Both the position numbers and the translations under genes were made by a program. Below, in pieces: positions 1-5,547 of a stretch of 9,325 bases of DNA (position 1 is the first letter of the stretch; every line of letters starts with the position of its first letter). The notes beneath the pieces were generated by a model. That model was given only the letters and a program-made list of their open reading frames with translations, made no database searches and was not told where the DNA came from. The stretch spans positions 1 to 9,325 of the forward strand of contig VXZL01000556.1 in NCBI GenBank assembly GCA_009845505.1. Direction: 5' to 3'. Origin of the DNA: Candidatus Poribacteria bacterium (GTDB lineage: Bacteria; Poribacteria; WGA-4E; WGA-3G).

Positions 1-70
1 ATATTTAGGTTTATGGTAATCTCTTATCCAAGAAAAATAATAACAGACACTATAGGTTTTGTCAAATTTA

Positions 71-88
71 GAAACATACGGAAACATA
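71..88. repeat. Direct repeat GAAACATA x2, 10-bp period
   Basis: GAAACATA occurs at 71-78 and again at 81-88, one helical turn apart, in an AT-rich stretch upstream of the oxidoreductase gene at 243. Two same-face half-sites 10 bp apart could be a regulator site, but nothing identifies a protein, and no convincing -35/-10 pair was found between 1 and 242. It may be chance in AT-rich DNA. Confidence 0.3.
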
Positions 89-151
89 TCTATTTAGGAA
101 TTGCACTCAGTTGTCGATTTTCGGTGAAGGGGTGTTCGTTATACCTAAACA

Positions 152-186
152 CGTAGCCCGTAAGCGTAGCGGAGGGCGGGTCTACG
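152..186. repeat. GC-rich hairpin repeat with GCGTAGCGGA loop
   Basis: CGTAGCCCG (152-160) pairs with CGGG-T-CTACG (177-186), giving nine base pairs with one bulged T around a 16-nt loop. The loop contains GCGTAGCGGA (164-173), which recurs inside the hairpin at 5511-5528. The element ends 56 nt before the oxidoreductase start, so it may lie in that gene's leader. There is no U-run after it, so it does not look like an intrinsic terminator. The most likely reading is a dispersed palindromic repeat; a leader regulatory hairpin is the alternative. Confidence 0.5.
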
Positions 187-242
187 GAGAGACCCTTTAT
201 CTATCAAACTTACCTGACCGAACCGCAAGGAAAAATTAAAAA

Positions 243-1301
243 ATGGAACTCGGTTTTTTCACAATGCCTTTACATCCCCCGGGTAGCGACACCACTAAAA
301 CGCTTGATCACGATATTGAGCAGATGGTCGTCTTGGACGAGTTGGGTTATAAAGAGGCTTATGTTGGTGAGCATTTTACGTTTACATGGGAGAACATTCC
401 GTCTCCGGATCTCTTTATTGCAAAAGCAGCTGCGATGACAGAGAATATCATCTTCGGCACGGGGATTACGTGTATGCCGATACACAATCCTGCGGTTGTG
501 GCGCATCGCATCGCACAACTGGACCATCAGACGCATGGACGTTTTCATTGGGGGGTTGGTTCAAGTTCCACACCAAGCGATGCGGAAATGTTCATGGCGG
601 ACGGCGACAGACGGCAATCAACCCGAGAAGGGATTGAAGCAGTACTCAAGATTTGGACGGATCCAGAACCTGGACATTACAAGAGCGATTTCTGGGAGTT
701 TAAAATTCCCGAAGACCGCCCAAACATTGTCAGCGTCCACATGAAACCGTACCAGAAACCGCATCCGCCGATTGCGATGGCAGGATCGTCGCCGAGATCT
801 GATACACTCGTTCTTGCTGGCGAACGCGGCTGGATCCCGATGAGTATTAATCTGGCACATGTTTCTGTTATCAAGACGCATTGGGACGCGGTCGAAGAAG
901 GCGCAGAGCAGGCGGGATTATCGCCCTCGCGTTCAACGTGGCGTATTGCTCGCGAGGTCTACGTTGCGGATACCACCGAGCAAGCGCGAAAAGAGGCACT
1001 CGAAGGCACGCTCGGACGCGATTTTAGGGACTATTGGTTTAACCTGTTTAGCCCAGGAAACTTCAAACCCGATCCAGATATGGACGACGCAGATATGACG
1101 CTCGAACATCTATTGGATACTTTGTGGATTGTCGGAAGTCCGGATCACGTCGCGAATCGCTTGCGCGAACTCTACGACGAAGTCGGCGGTTTTGGGGTCT
1201 TGCTCGCCATGGGGCACGAGTGGGAGCCGAAGGAGCAATGGTTGAATTCGATGACGCTTCTTAAGAATGAAGTGATGCCGCAACTCACAGATTTGACATA
1301 A
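243..1301 (+). CDS. LLM-class flavin-dependent oxidoreductase
   Basis: A 352-residue protein of the bacterial luciferase-like monooxygenase superfamily: a cytosolic TIM barrel using reduced flavin (FMNH2 or F420) to oxidise a small organic substrate. Family landmarks seen are the N-terminal strand ELGFFTMPLHPP (residues 2-13), LGYKEAYVGEH (34-44), NIPSPDLFIA (51-60), the HNPAVVAHRIAQLD stretch (81-94) and HGRFHWGVGSSS (98-109), which in this family lies near the phosphate end of the flavin. The HPP and WENIPSP segments resemble the limonene 1,2-monooxygenase-like subgroup, but the substrate cannot be read. Length is normal and the frame is intact. AAGGA at about 228-232 precedes the ATG by some 10 nt, so translation initiation is moderate. 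The next gene on the strand starts 64 nt downstream and may be co-transcribed, although a hairpin lies between them. The family call is firm; the reaction is not. Confidence 0.9.
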   Translation: MELGFFTMPLHPPGSDTTKTLDHDIEQMVVLDELGYKEAYVGEHFTFTWENIPSPDLFIAKAAAMTENIIFGTGITCMPIHNPAVVAHRIAQLDHQTHGRFHWGVGSSSTPSDAEMFMADGDRRQSTREGIEAVLKIWTDPEPGHYKSDFWEFKIPEDRPNIVSVHMKPYQKPHPPIAMAGSSPRSDTLVLAGERGWIPMSINLAHVSVIKTHWDAVEEGAEQAGLSPSRSTWRIAREVYVADTTEQARKEALEGTLGRDFRDYWFNLFSPGNFKPDPDMDDADMTLEHLLDTLWIVGSPDHVANRLRELYDEVGGFGVLLAMGHEWEPKEQWLNSMTLLKNEVMPQLTDLT

Positions 1302-1304
1302 GCA

Positions 1305-1321
1305 GGCACGCGCCGCGTGCC
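1305..1321. terminator. GC-rich palindrome, possible terminator or attenuator
   Basis: GGCACG (1305-1310) pairs with CGTGCC (1316-1321) around a 5-nt loop. The whole 17-mer is symmetric about one central base. It begins 3 nt after the oxidoreductase stop. The sequence after it (GTTGCCCTTTACG) has only a short, interrupted U-stretch, so termination would be weak or partial, perhaps tuning expression of the following gene. Confidence 0.4.
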
Positions 1322-1365
1322 GTTGCCCTTTACGATTTGTAGCGGACGAAACCGGGAGACTTCTT

Positions 1366-2619
1366 ATGACCACCCTCATGGTAGGTGCAGCAGAGACTAC
1401 GATTACCTCCATAAAGGACAAACCCGATGTTTATGCTGAGTTGTATGCTCGCGCTTTGGTACTCGCTGATGGTGAAAAACAACTTGCTATCGTAACAGCC
1501 GACTATGGGCAATTCCCGCTCCACTACAACAAAGTACTACTCGATGCAATCCAGGGTGCCACAGGCATACCGCCAGCGCACGTCGTCATCAACTGTAGCC
1601 ATACGCATAATGCACCGGGGGTTGACGGACGGTGGATAACGGAAGAATCCGAGGCGTGGTTGGCGACCTGTCTTGCTGAATTGGTGAAAGATGCGGTAGA
1701 TGCCCTTGAACCCGCAACCTTGCGGTCAGGACGCGCACCCGTCCAAATCGGCTACAACCGCCGCATAATGAATGACGAGGGTTATATTGTTATGGCACCC
1801 AACCCAGAGGGTTCTGTTGTTCCGTGGGTTGATGTGTTAGGTGCTTACGATACAGATGGACAAATCATCGCCGTGTTGTTCTCACACGCTGCGCACCCCG
1901 TGATTGTCCACTGGTCAAGCGAGGAGATGGGTGCCGATTATCCCGGTTATGCCGTTGAACATCTTCGCAATTTCTTGGATCTGAAGCCGGAAAGCGTTTT
2001 GCTGTTTGCCCAAGGCTGCGCAGCGGATATTAACGGATATCCGTTGCGCGGTGGTTTCGATGCCTGCGATGTCGCTGGATTCACCCTCGCCTTTGCGACA
2101 CACCAAGCCTTGAAAACAGCAAAAGAGGTTCCTGTCGCACCCCTTAAAGTGTGTTCAAAGCTCGTCGATTTACCGTTCCGAGATCCGCCTTCGGTTGCGG
2201 AATGTAAGCAGTTGATTGAAGAATTCCCTGGCGATGAACGCTACGTTGCCCTGTTAGAGGTCGCGAAGAGCGGTGAGAAACGCACCTTACCCTTCCCCAT
2301 GAGTGCGTTTGCTGTTGGGGACGCGCTCTGTTTCCTGTCCGTATCTCATGAACTCTTTTCGGCGTACCAACTCTTTGTAGACGAAACATCGCCGTTCTTA
2401 CATACTTTTGTCTTCGGCTATACGAACGGCAGCGAAGTCTACATTGCGACCAAGAAGGCTTACGATTTGGGGTTACGAGCGGGCTATGAAGCGGGACCGC
2501 GGAACCACGCCCTCAGCGGTCCCTATCGGTTAGCATTACTACCATCGGTTGAAGAACAGATTCACGCCGAGATGACGGATCTATTGGAAAGATTGAAAGA
2601 TTCGCAAGGGAGCCAGTAA
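1366..2619 (+). CDS. Neutral ceramidase N-terminal domain-like hydrolase
   Basis: A 417-residue protein resembling the N-terminal domain of neutral/alkaline non-lysosomal ceramidase (PF04734 type). Family landmarks in order: VGAAETTIT near the start (6-14), ELYARALVLADG (25-36), CSHTHNAPG (77-85), FSHAAHPVIV (172-181), GADYPGYA (189-196), LLFAQGCAADING (212-224), SHELF (327-331) and GYTNGSEVYIATKKAYD (351-367). Candidate zinc ligands are His79/His81, His174/His177, Glu329 and Tyr359. Where true ceramidases have a nucleophilic Ser in GDVSPN, this protein reads ADINGYP, so the Ser seems absent and ceramide hydrolysis is doubtful. There is no signal peptide and no C-terminal Ig-like domain; classical members are about 650-750 residues and secreted. 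GGGAG at 1354-1358, 7 nt before the ATG, supports this start over Met5. It ends flush against the convergent gene at 2620. A zinc hydrolase of unknown substrate is the safest reading. Confidence 0.8.
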   Translation: MTTLMVGAAETTITSIKDKPDVYAELYARALVLADGEKQLAIVTADYGQFPLHYNKVLLDAIQGATGIPPAHVVINCSHTHNAPGVDGRWITEESEAWLATCLAELVKDAVDALEPATLRSGRAPVQIGYNRRIMNDEGYIVMAPNPEGSVVPWVDVLGAYDTDGQIIAVLFSHAAHPVIVHWSSEEMGADYPGYAVEHLRNFLDLKPESVLLFAQGCAADINGYPLRGGFDACDVAGFTLAFATHQALKTAKEVPVAPLKVCSKLVDLPFRDPPSVAECKQLIEEFPGDERYVALLEVAKSGEKRTLPFPMSAFAVGDALCFLSVSHELFSAYQLFVDETSPFLHTFVFGYTNGSEVYIATKKAYDLGLRAGYEAGPRNHALSGPYRLALLPSVEEQIHAEMTDLLERLKDSQGSQ

Positions 2620-2639
2620 TTAGAAATAAGTTTCTAATT
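2618..2639. terminator. Palindrome at a zero-gap convergent gene junction
   Basis: AATTAGAAA (2618-2626) pairs perfectly with TTTCTAATT (2631-2639) around the loop TAAG. It spans both stop codons: TAA of the rightward gene (2617-2619) and, on the other strand, TAA of the leftward gene (2620-2622). Eight of nine pairs are A-T, and there is no separate U-run outside the arms. It could act as a weak bidirectional transcription end; that is inference from position and symmetry. Confidence 0.3.
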
Positions 2640-3378
2640 TCGCTCGTGCGTTTGCGACACCTTCAATAATCGGTTGCGGTGTCTCCGCTTGCAATCCCAG
2701 ATAGATGAGCATGATTTCCCCAGCGTAGCCGACGCGTTCTATCTCCTGACAGATCGCGCGAAAATCCATATCGGGTGCCCAAAACGGCTCGCTGCCTGTC
2801 CTCGAATCCACACCACAGTTGAAATAAACACTGGACAACCGTTCTGACAAGGCGCGCAAGGCGACAACAGGATCGTCTCCAGCGCGATGAAAGTGGTATG
2901 GACTGTAGTAGAAGCCTAAATTTTCAGACAGAATCGCATTGAGGATGTGTTGCGTGCGTTCAAGGTTGTAGGCGAGACTTCCTTCGTGGGCGTAGAGGAT
3001 AAGGTTCAGATTGCGCGCCGCTGCTTCAGCAGTGACTGTCTTGAGATGATCAATGATTATTTCAATCTCACGAGCGGTGGCGGTTTCATTGCCACCACTC
3101 GCGATACTGACTGTTGAAATAGAAAGCCTTTGGGCAGTGTCGAGAATCGAGATTAACGCTGCAAGCCCATCTGGCGCGTCCACCCCCACCGTGCTCAGCA
3201 TAGATGTGAAATGGAGGCCCGTTTCGTCTCGGAGTGTTGCAATAGTTTCGGCTGCCACATCTGAATAATGGATTTGGGCGAGTTCAATAGCAGATACTCC
3301 CGCTTGGTGTAGTTCACCCACGAACTCCGTCAAAGAGAACTGGGAGAAGGGAAGCGTGCTTGCCCGATAGGTTCTCAT
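2620..3378 (-). CDS. Divergent sugar isomerase/epimerase-like TIM barrel
   Basis: A 252-residue protein (253 if TTG at 3381 is used) with the layout of the xylose isomerase-like TIM barrel family (AP_endonuc_2, PF01261). Counting from the TTG, landmarks are LHQAGVSAIELAQ (24-36), NLILYAHEGS (126-135), YYSPYHFHRAGDDP (158-171), PDMDFRAICQEIERVGYAGEIML (203-225). Active members bind a metal through Glu, Asp, His and Glu. Here Glu133 may serve, but the Asp of the D-x-x-H motif is Ser160 (His163 remains), the His strand reads VYFNCG (Asn188), and the final Glu strand reads LIYLG. The protein may therefore have lost metal-dependent catalysis or use other residues. Upstream on the same strand, 155 nt away across a repeat-filled gap, lies the canonical isomerase. 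It converges with the ceramidase-like gene at zero distance. The fold is likely; activity is uncertain. Confidence 0.78.
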   Translation of the reverse strand: MRTYRASTLPFSQFSLTEFVGELHQAGVSAIELAQIHYSDVAAETIATLRDETGLHFTSMLSTVGVDAPDGLAALISILDTAQRLSISTVSIASGGNETATAREIEIIIDHLKTVTAEAAARNLNLILYAHEGSLAYNLERTQHILNAILSENLGFYYSPYHFHRAGDDPVVALRALSERLSSVYFNCGVDSRTGSEPFWAPDMDFRAICQEIERVGYAGEIMLIYLGLQAETPQPIIEGVANARAKLETYF

Positions 3379-3391
3379 CAAAGTTTACTCC
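3376..3391 (-). promoter_or_regulatory. Shine-Dalgarno deciding between ATG and TTG start
   Basis: On the minus strand GGAG (3391-3388) lies 9 nt before an ATG (3378-3376) and 6 nt before a TTG (3381-3379). Both spacings are usable. ATG is preferred by codon frequency, giving 252 residues; TTG would add one. A TATAGT hexamer at 3398-3393 looks like a -10 box but would start the RNA after the Shine-Dalgarno, so it was not called as a promoter. Confidence 0.5.
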
Positions 3392-3430
3392 AACTATAGT
3401 AAATTTTAGAATTACTTGAACGTTGTGCCC

Positions 3431-3452
3431 GGTGCGGTTAGGAAACCGCACC
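3431..3452. repeat. Perfect 9-bp stem hairpin repeat
   Basis: GGTGCGGTT (3431-3439) and AACCGCACC (3444-3452) form a perfect stem with the 4-nt loop AGGA. No U-run follows on either strand. It lies between two co-oriented isomerase genes. The sequence resembles a dispersed intergenic palindrome I associate with poribacterial genomes, from memory and unverified. It could also fold in a transcript running from the gene at 4310 into the one at 3378 and protect or attenuate it. Confidence 0.55.
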
Positions 3453-3477
3453 TACCGAGGGTGAAAGCGTCTCCGAA

Positions 3478-3536
3478 CTGACTGCTAATCGCTGATTGCT
3501 GACTGCTGACCGCTGATTGCTGACCACTAACCGCTA
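3478..3536. repeat. Degenerate 7-bp tandem repeat, eight units
   Basis: Eight consecutive heptamers fit CT(A/G)A(C/T)(C/T)(G/A): CTGACTG, CTAATCG, CTGATTG, CTGACTG, CTGACCG, CTGATTG, CTGACCA, CTAACCG, followed by a partial CTA. On the minus strand that last CTA is the TAG stop of the isomerase gene, so the coding strand reads TAGCGGTTAG straight out of the stop. The unit length is coprime with 3, so TAG-containing units fall in all reading frames. Related arrays lie at 4396-4437 and 5492-5544. Confidence 0.8.
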
Positions 3537-4310
3537 TTTCCCCATCGCCTTGAGTGCTTTCAGGCAGCGTTCGACAGCCTCAAGCGGCGGAAACGCATCG
3601 CTCTCGTATTCAACGATATACCATTTCGTGCCACCCGTGGTTTCACAGACCCGGAAGATCTCATCCCACGGCACACTATCCTCCCCAATGATGGGACGGA
3701 AACCGGCGTGTCTATCCGCCTCACCGAGCGATTCGTTGTAAGGTTTGAGATGGACGGTGCCAGAGCGACCCGGGTATCTCTCCAGAATACCTACGAGATC
3801 AGCACCCCCAGAGAGCGCGTTGCCCATATCCAGCTGCATCACAACGCCTTCGTTGGTATTACCGAAGAAGGTGTCCCACGGTATTTCGCCATCAAGCGGC
3901 GTAAATTCGACGTGATGGTTGTGGTAACCCGTCACCATATCGTGTGCGGCAAGTTTATCGGCGATCCCGTTGAAAATATCCGCTAACTTCAGCCAATCCG
4001 CCCGCGATTGACGGAGTTCGCCTGGGATACCGGGAACGATGATATAAGGGTTTTCCAAGACCTTGTTGAATTCAATCGTTACGTCTATGGTGTCTTCTTG
4101 GACGAGGTTGAAGGGTGTGTGCCAACCGCAACAGACCAAACCGAACTCATCAAGATAGCCTTTCAACTCTTCCGCCGAATGTTGCGGTGGACCCGCGAAT
4201 TCAACGCCTTCATATCCCATTTCAGCGACCGCTTTTATCGTGCCGCGGACATCTTCAGCCAACTCATTTCGGACAGAAAACAACTCTAAACCAATTGGTA
4301 TTCTTGACAT
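3534..4310 (-). CDS. Sugar phosphate isomerase/epimerase (TIM barrel)
   Basis: A 258-residue cytosolic TIM barrel of the AP_endonuc_2 family (IolE/hydroxypyruvate isomerase-like), which isomerises, epimerises or dehydrates sugars or inositol derivatives with a divalent metal. The full ligand set is visible: Glu135 in GYHNHHVEF (128-136), Asp161 in QLDMGNALSGG (159-169), His187 in VHLKPY (186-191) and Glu234 in IVEYES (232-237). The N-terminal GLELFSVRNEL (7-17) is typical of the subgroup. GED (209-211) sits where many members have GEG. AAGGGA lies just ahead of the ATG, and a sigma70-type promoter at 4390-4362 fits as its start site. The TAG stop is the terminal unit of the heptamer array at 3478-3536. 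The family is firm; the substrate is unknown. Confidence 0.9.
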   Translation of the reverse strand: MSRIPIGLELFSVRNELAEDVRGTIKAVAEMGYEGVEFAGPPQHSAEELKGYLDEFGLVCCGWHTPFNLVQEDTIDVTIEFNKVLENPYIIVPGIPGELRQSRADWLKLADIFNGIADKLAAHDMVTGYHNHHVEFTPLDGEIPWDTFFGNTNEGVVMQLDMGNALSGGADLVGILERYPGRSGTVHLKPYNESLGEADRHAGFRPIIGEDSVPWDEIFRVCETTGGTKWYIVEYESDAFPPLEAVERCLKALKAMGK

Positions 4311-4361
4311 AATTTCCCTTTCATATTTTTCGATGTATAGTCCCGTTGTTGAATGTGGAAT

Positions 4362-4390
4362 ATCCTATCATGAACATATTATAATGTCAA
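4362..4390 (-). promoter_or_regulatory. Sigma70-type promoter for the leftward isomerase
   Basis: On the minus strand TTGACA (4390-4385) is followed after exactly 17 nt by TAGGAT (4367-4362). The -35 is a perfect consensus and the -10 matches four of six positions, including the key first T, second A and last T. The expected RNA start near 4355 leaves a leader of about 45 nt before the ATG at 4310. It stands back to back with the rightward promoter at 4609-4637. Confidence 0.6.
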
Positions 4391-4395
4391 GACGG

Positions 4396-4437
4396 CTGTT
4401 CGCTAATTGCTAACCGCTGACAGCTTTTTGCTGTAGG
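4396..4437. repeat. Heptamer repeat array, six units
   Basis: Six consecutive 7-mers, CTGTTCG, CTAATTG, CTAACCG, CTGACAG, CTTTTTG and CTGTAGG, are a more degenerate version of the array at 3478-3536. GGCTGTTCGC (4394-4403) recurs at 5500-5509. ACAGC (4420-4424) and GCTGT (4430-4434) can form a 5-bp stem around TTTTT. Unlike the other two arrays this one does not touch a stop codon; it begins just upstream of the leftward promoter's -35. Confidence 0.6.
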
Positions 4438-4479
4438 AGCGAGTGTTTTTGCTTGGGAGTTTCTTCACGCTCGCGACAG
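4431..4479. repeat. Imperfect long inverted repeat in intergenic region
   Basis: CTGT (4431-4434) and GCGAG (4439-4443) pair with CTCGC (4470-4474) and ACAG (4476-4479), forming a two-segment stem around a 26-nt loop. It continues directly from the heptamer array at 4396-4437. It is probably part of a dispersed intergenic repeat; no coding potential or terminator tail is visible. Confidence 0.4.
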
Positions 4480-4520
4480 TTATATAAGCCATAATTTGAC
4501 AGAAGGAAGTCTTAAAAGCC

Positions 4521-4559
4521 GCGTCATCTGTGTCATCCGCGTCAATCCGCGATTCAGAC
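4521..4559. repeat. GTCATC/GTCAATCCGCG short repeat tract
   Basis: The tract contains GCGTCATCTG, TGTCATCCGC and GTCAATCCGC in succession, three variants of a roughly 10-bp motif (about GTCATCCGC), then GATTCAGAC. It looks like a simple degenerate repeat of the kind filling other gaps here, with a different unit from the heptamer arrays. No gene or promoter is visible within it. Confidence 0.45.
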
Positions 4560-4593
4560 AATTGACAAAACATTTACACATGCCCCAAAATTA

Positions 4594-4612
4594 GCAAGGC
4601 ATTTTTCCTTGC
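4594..4612. promoter_or_regulatory. Dyad overlapping the rightward -35 box
   Basis: GCAAGG (4594-4599) and CCTTGC (4607-4612) form a perfect 6-bp inverted repeat around CATTTTT. The right arm covers the first four bases of the TTGCCA -35 box (4609-4614), a common place for a repressor or activator site. No U-run follows, so it does not look like a terminator. Operator function is inferred from position only. Confidence 0.35.
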
Positions 4613-4637
4613 CATCCGATCTTTTGTATTGTATAAT
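4609..4637 (+). promoter_or_regulatory. Sigma70-type promoter TTGCCA-17-TATAAT
   Basis: TTGCCA (4609-4614) and a perfect TATAAT (4632-4637) are separated by 17 nt, the best promoter match in the window. The predicted RNA start near 4644 gives a leader of about 50 nt, ending in AGGAGA (4683-4688) shortly before the ATG at 4694. It drives the third isomerase-like gene. Confidence 0.7.
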
Positions 4638-4693
4638 CACCATGTTTTTTCAGACTGAACGGACGACGAACTATCATTTAACAGGAGAGATTT

Positions 4694-5494
4694 ATGCACG
4701 TTGGACTTATGGTGGGGACGATTCGACGGGAGACGCTCAGTGAAACGCTGGATGCTATTGCGGCGCACGATGTCCATCATTTACAATATCATGTGCCTGC
4801 GGGACTGTCGCTTGCGGAGGTCCGCAAGGCACTGGATGACCGGCAGATCACCATCTCAGCACTTGGCGGCACCTACAACATGATTGATCCCGATGTTGAG
4901 AAGCGGCACGCCGGATTGCGGATGTTGCGTTCTGTCGCTGAGCAGTGCGCCCCGATGGGGACATCGGTAATCACGATCTGCACCGGCTCACGGGATCCGG
5001 ACAGCATGTGGCGCGCACATCCCGATAATAACTCGGCATCGGCATGGCGGGATCTCGTTAAGTCGATGCGGCAGGCGTTAGAGGTCGCCGAGGAATACGA
5101 CGTGACACTCGCCTTTGAGCCGGAAGTCGCGAACGTGATTGATTCAGCACAGAAAGCGCGTCGTTTGCTTGATGAGATGCAATCGCCATATCTAAAAGTT
5201 TGTATGGACGGTGCGAACATCTTCCATAAAGGTGAACTCCCGAAGATGCGTGAAATCTTGGATGAGGCGTTTGAACTGCTTGGCGACGATATTGCGCTTG
5301 CGCACGCGAAGGACTTAGACCGCGACGGTCAAGCCGGACACCTCGCCGCTGGGACAGGGCTGCTGGACTACGACCAATACCTCGGCTTGCTGAAGGAGAG
5401 CGGCTATGACGGTGCTGTCGTGCTGCACGGACTCTCGGAAGGACAAGTGCCATTTTGTACGAGCTTCCTGCGTGAAAAAATCGCCGCGCTGTAG
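4694..5494 (+). CDS. Sugar phosphate isomerase/epimerase-like protein
   Basis: A 266-residue member of the xylose isomerase-like TIM barrel superfamily (AP_endonuc_2). Candidate metal ligands are Glu142 in LAFEPE (139-144), Asp172 in VCMDGAN (169-175) and His204 in AHAKD (203-207). The fourth position, usually Glu at the end of the last strand, lies in VVLHGLSE (242-249), where His245 or Glu249 would take that place. I recall LHGLSE from other members of this subgroup, so this is probably a subfamily trait. The stretch TICTGSRDPDSMW (94-106) with HPDN (109-112) also looks subfamily specific. The start is fixed by AGGAG 6 nt before the ATG, and a consensus promoter lies upstream. The TAG stop is the first base triplet of the inverted-repeat element at 5492-5544. 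The substrate is unknown; a hydroxypyruvate isomerase-like or 3-keto-sugar epimerase role is possible but unsupported. Confidence 0.87.
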   Translation: MHVGLMVGTIRRETLSETLDAIAAHDVHHLQYHVPAGLSLAEVRKALDDRQITISALGGTYNMIDPDVEKRHAGLRMLRSVAEQCAPMGTSVITICTGSRDPDSMWRAHPDNNSASAWRDLVKSMRQALEVAEEYDVTLAFEPEVANVIDSAQKARRLLDEMQSPYLKVCMDGANIFHKGELPKMREILDEAFELLGDDIALAHAKDLDRDGQAGHLAAGTGLLDYDQYLGLLKESGYDGAVVLHGLSEGQVPFCTSFLREKIAAL

Positions 5495-5544
5495 CGGTTG
5501 GCTGTTCGCGGGGCGTAGCGGAACGCCCTGACTGCTGACCGCTA
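5492..5544. repeat. 53-nt inverted-repeat element between convergent genes
   Basis: The element starts TAGCGGT (5492-5498) and ends with its exact complement ACCGCTA (5538-5544). Heptamers face inward from each end (TAGCGGT, TGGCTGT; and CTGACTG, CTGACCG, CTA), with the hairpin at 5511-5528 in the centre. Its first three bases are the TAG stop of the rightward gene. Its last three are, on the minus strand, the third in-frame stop of the decarboxylase gene. No flanking target duplication is seen. It resembles a bacterial interspersed palindromic element rather than a gene. Confidence 0.65.
5511..5528. terminator. Hairpin between convergent genes, possible bidirectional terminator
   Basis: GGGCGT (5511-5516) pairs with ACGCCC (5523-5528) around AGCGGA. 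The stem can be extended by a G-T and a C-G pair (5509-5510 with 5529-5530). It lies midway between the stops at 5494 and 5548, so transcripts from both sides would read into it. There is no U-run on either side, so factor-independent termination would be inefficient; 3'-end stabilisation is as likely. Confidence 0.4.
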
Positions 5545-5547
5545 TTA

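Noticed and set aside
3478..3536. CRISPR array
   Set aside because: The units are 7 bp, contiguous and without spacers, so this is a simple degenerate tandem repeat.
4496..4567. Extra promoters at TTGACA 4496-4501 and TTGACA 4562-4567
   Set aside because: Neither has a -10-like hexamer 16-18 nt downstream; only the pair at 4609-4637 is supported for the rightward gene.
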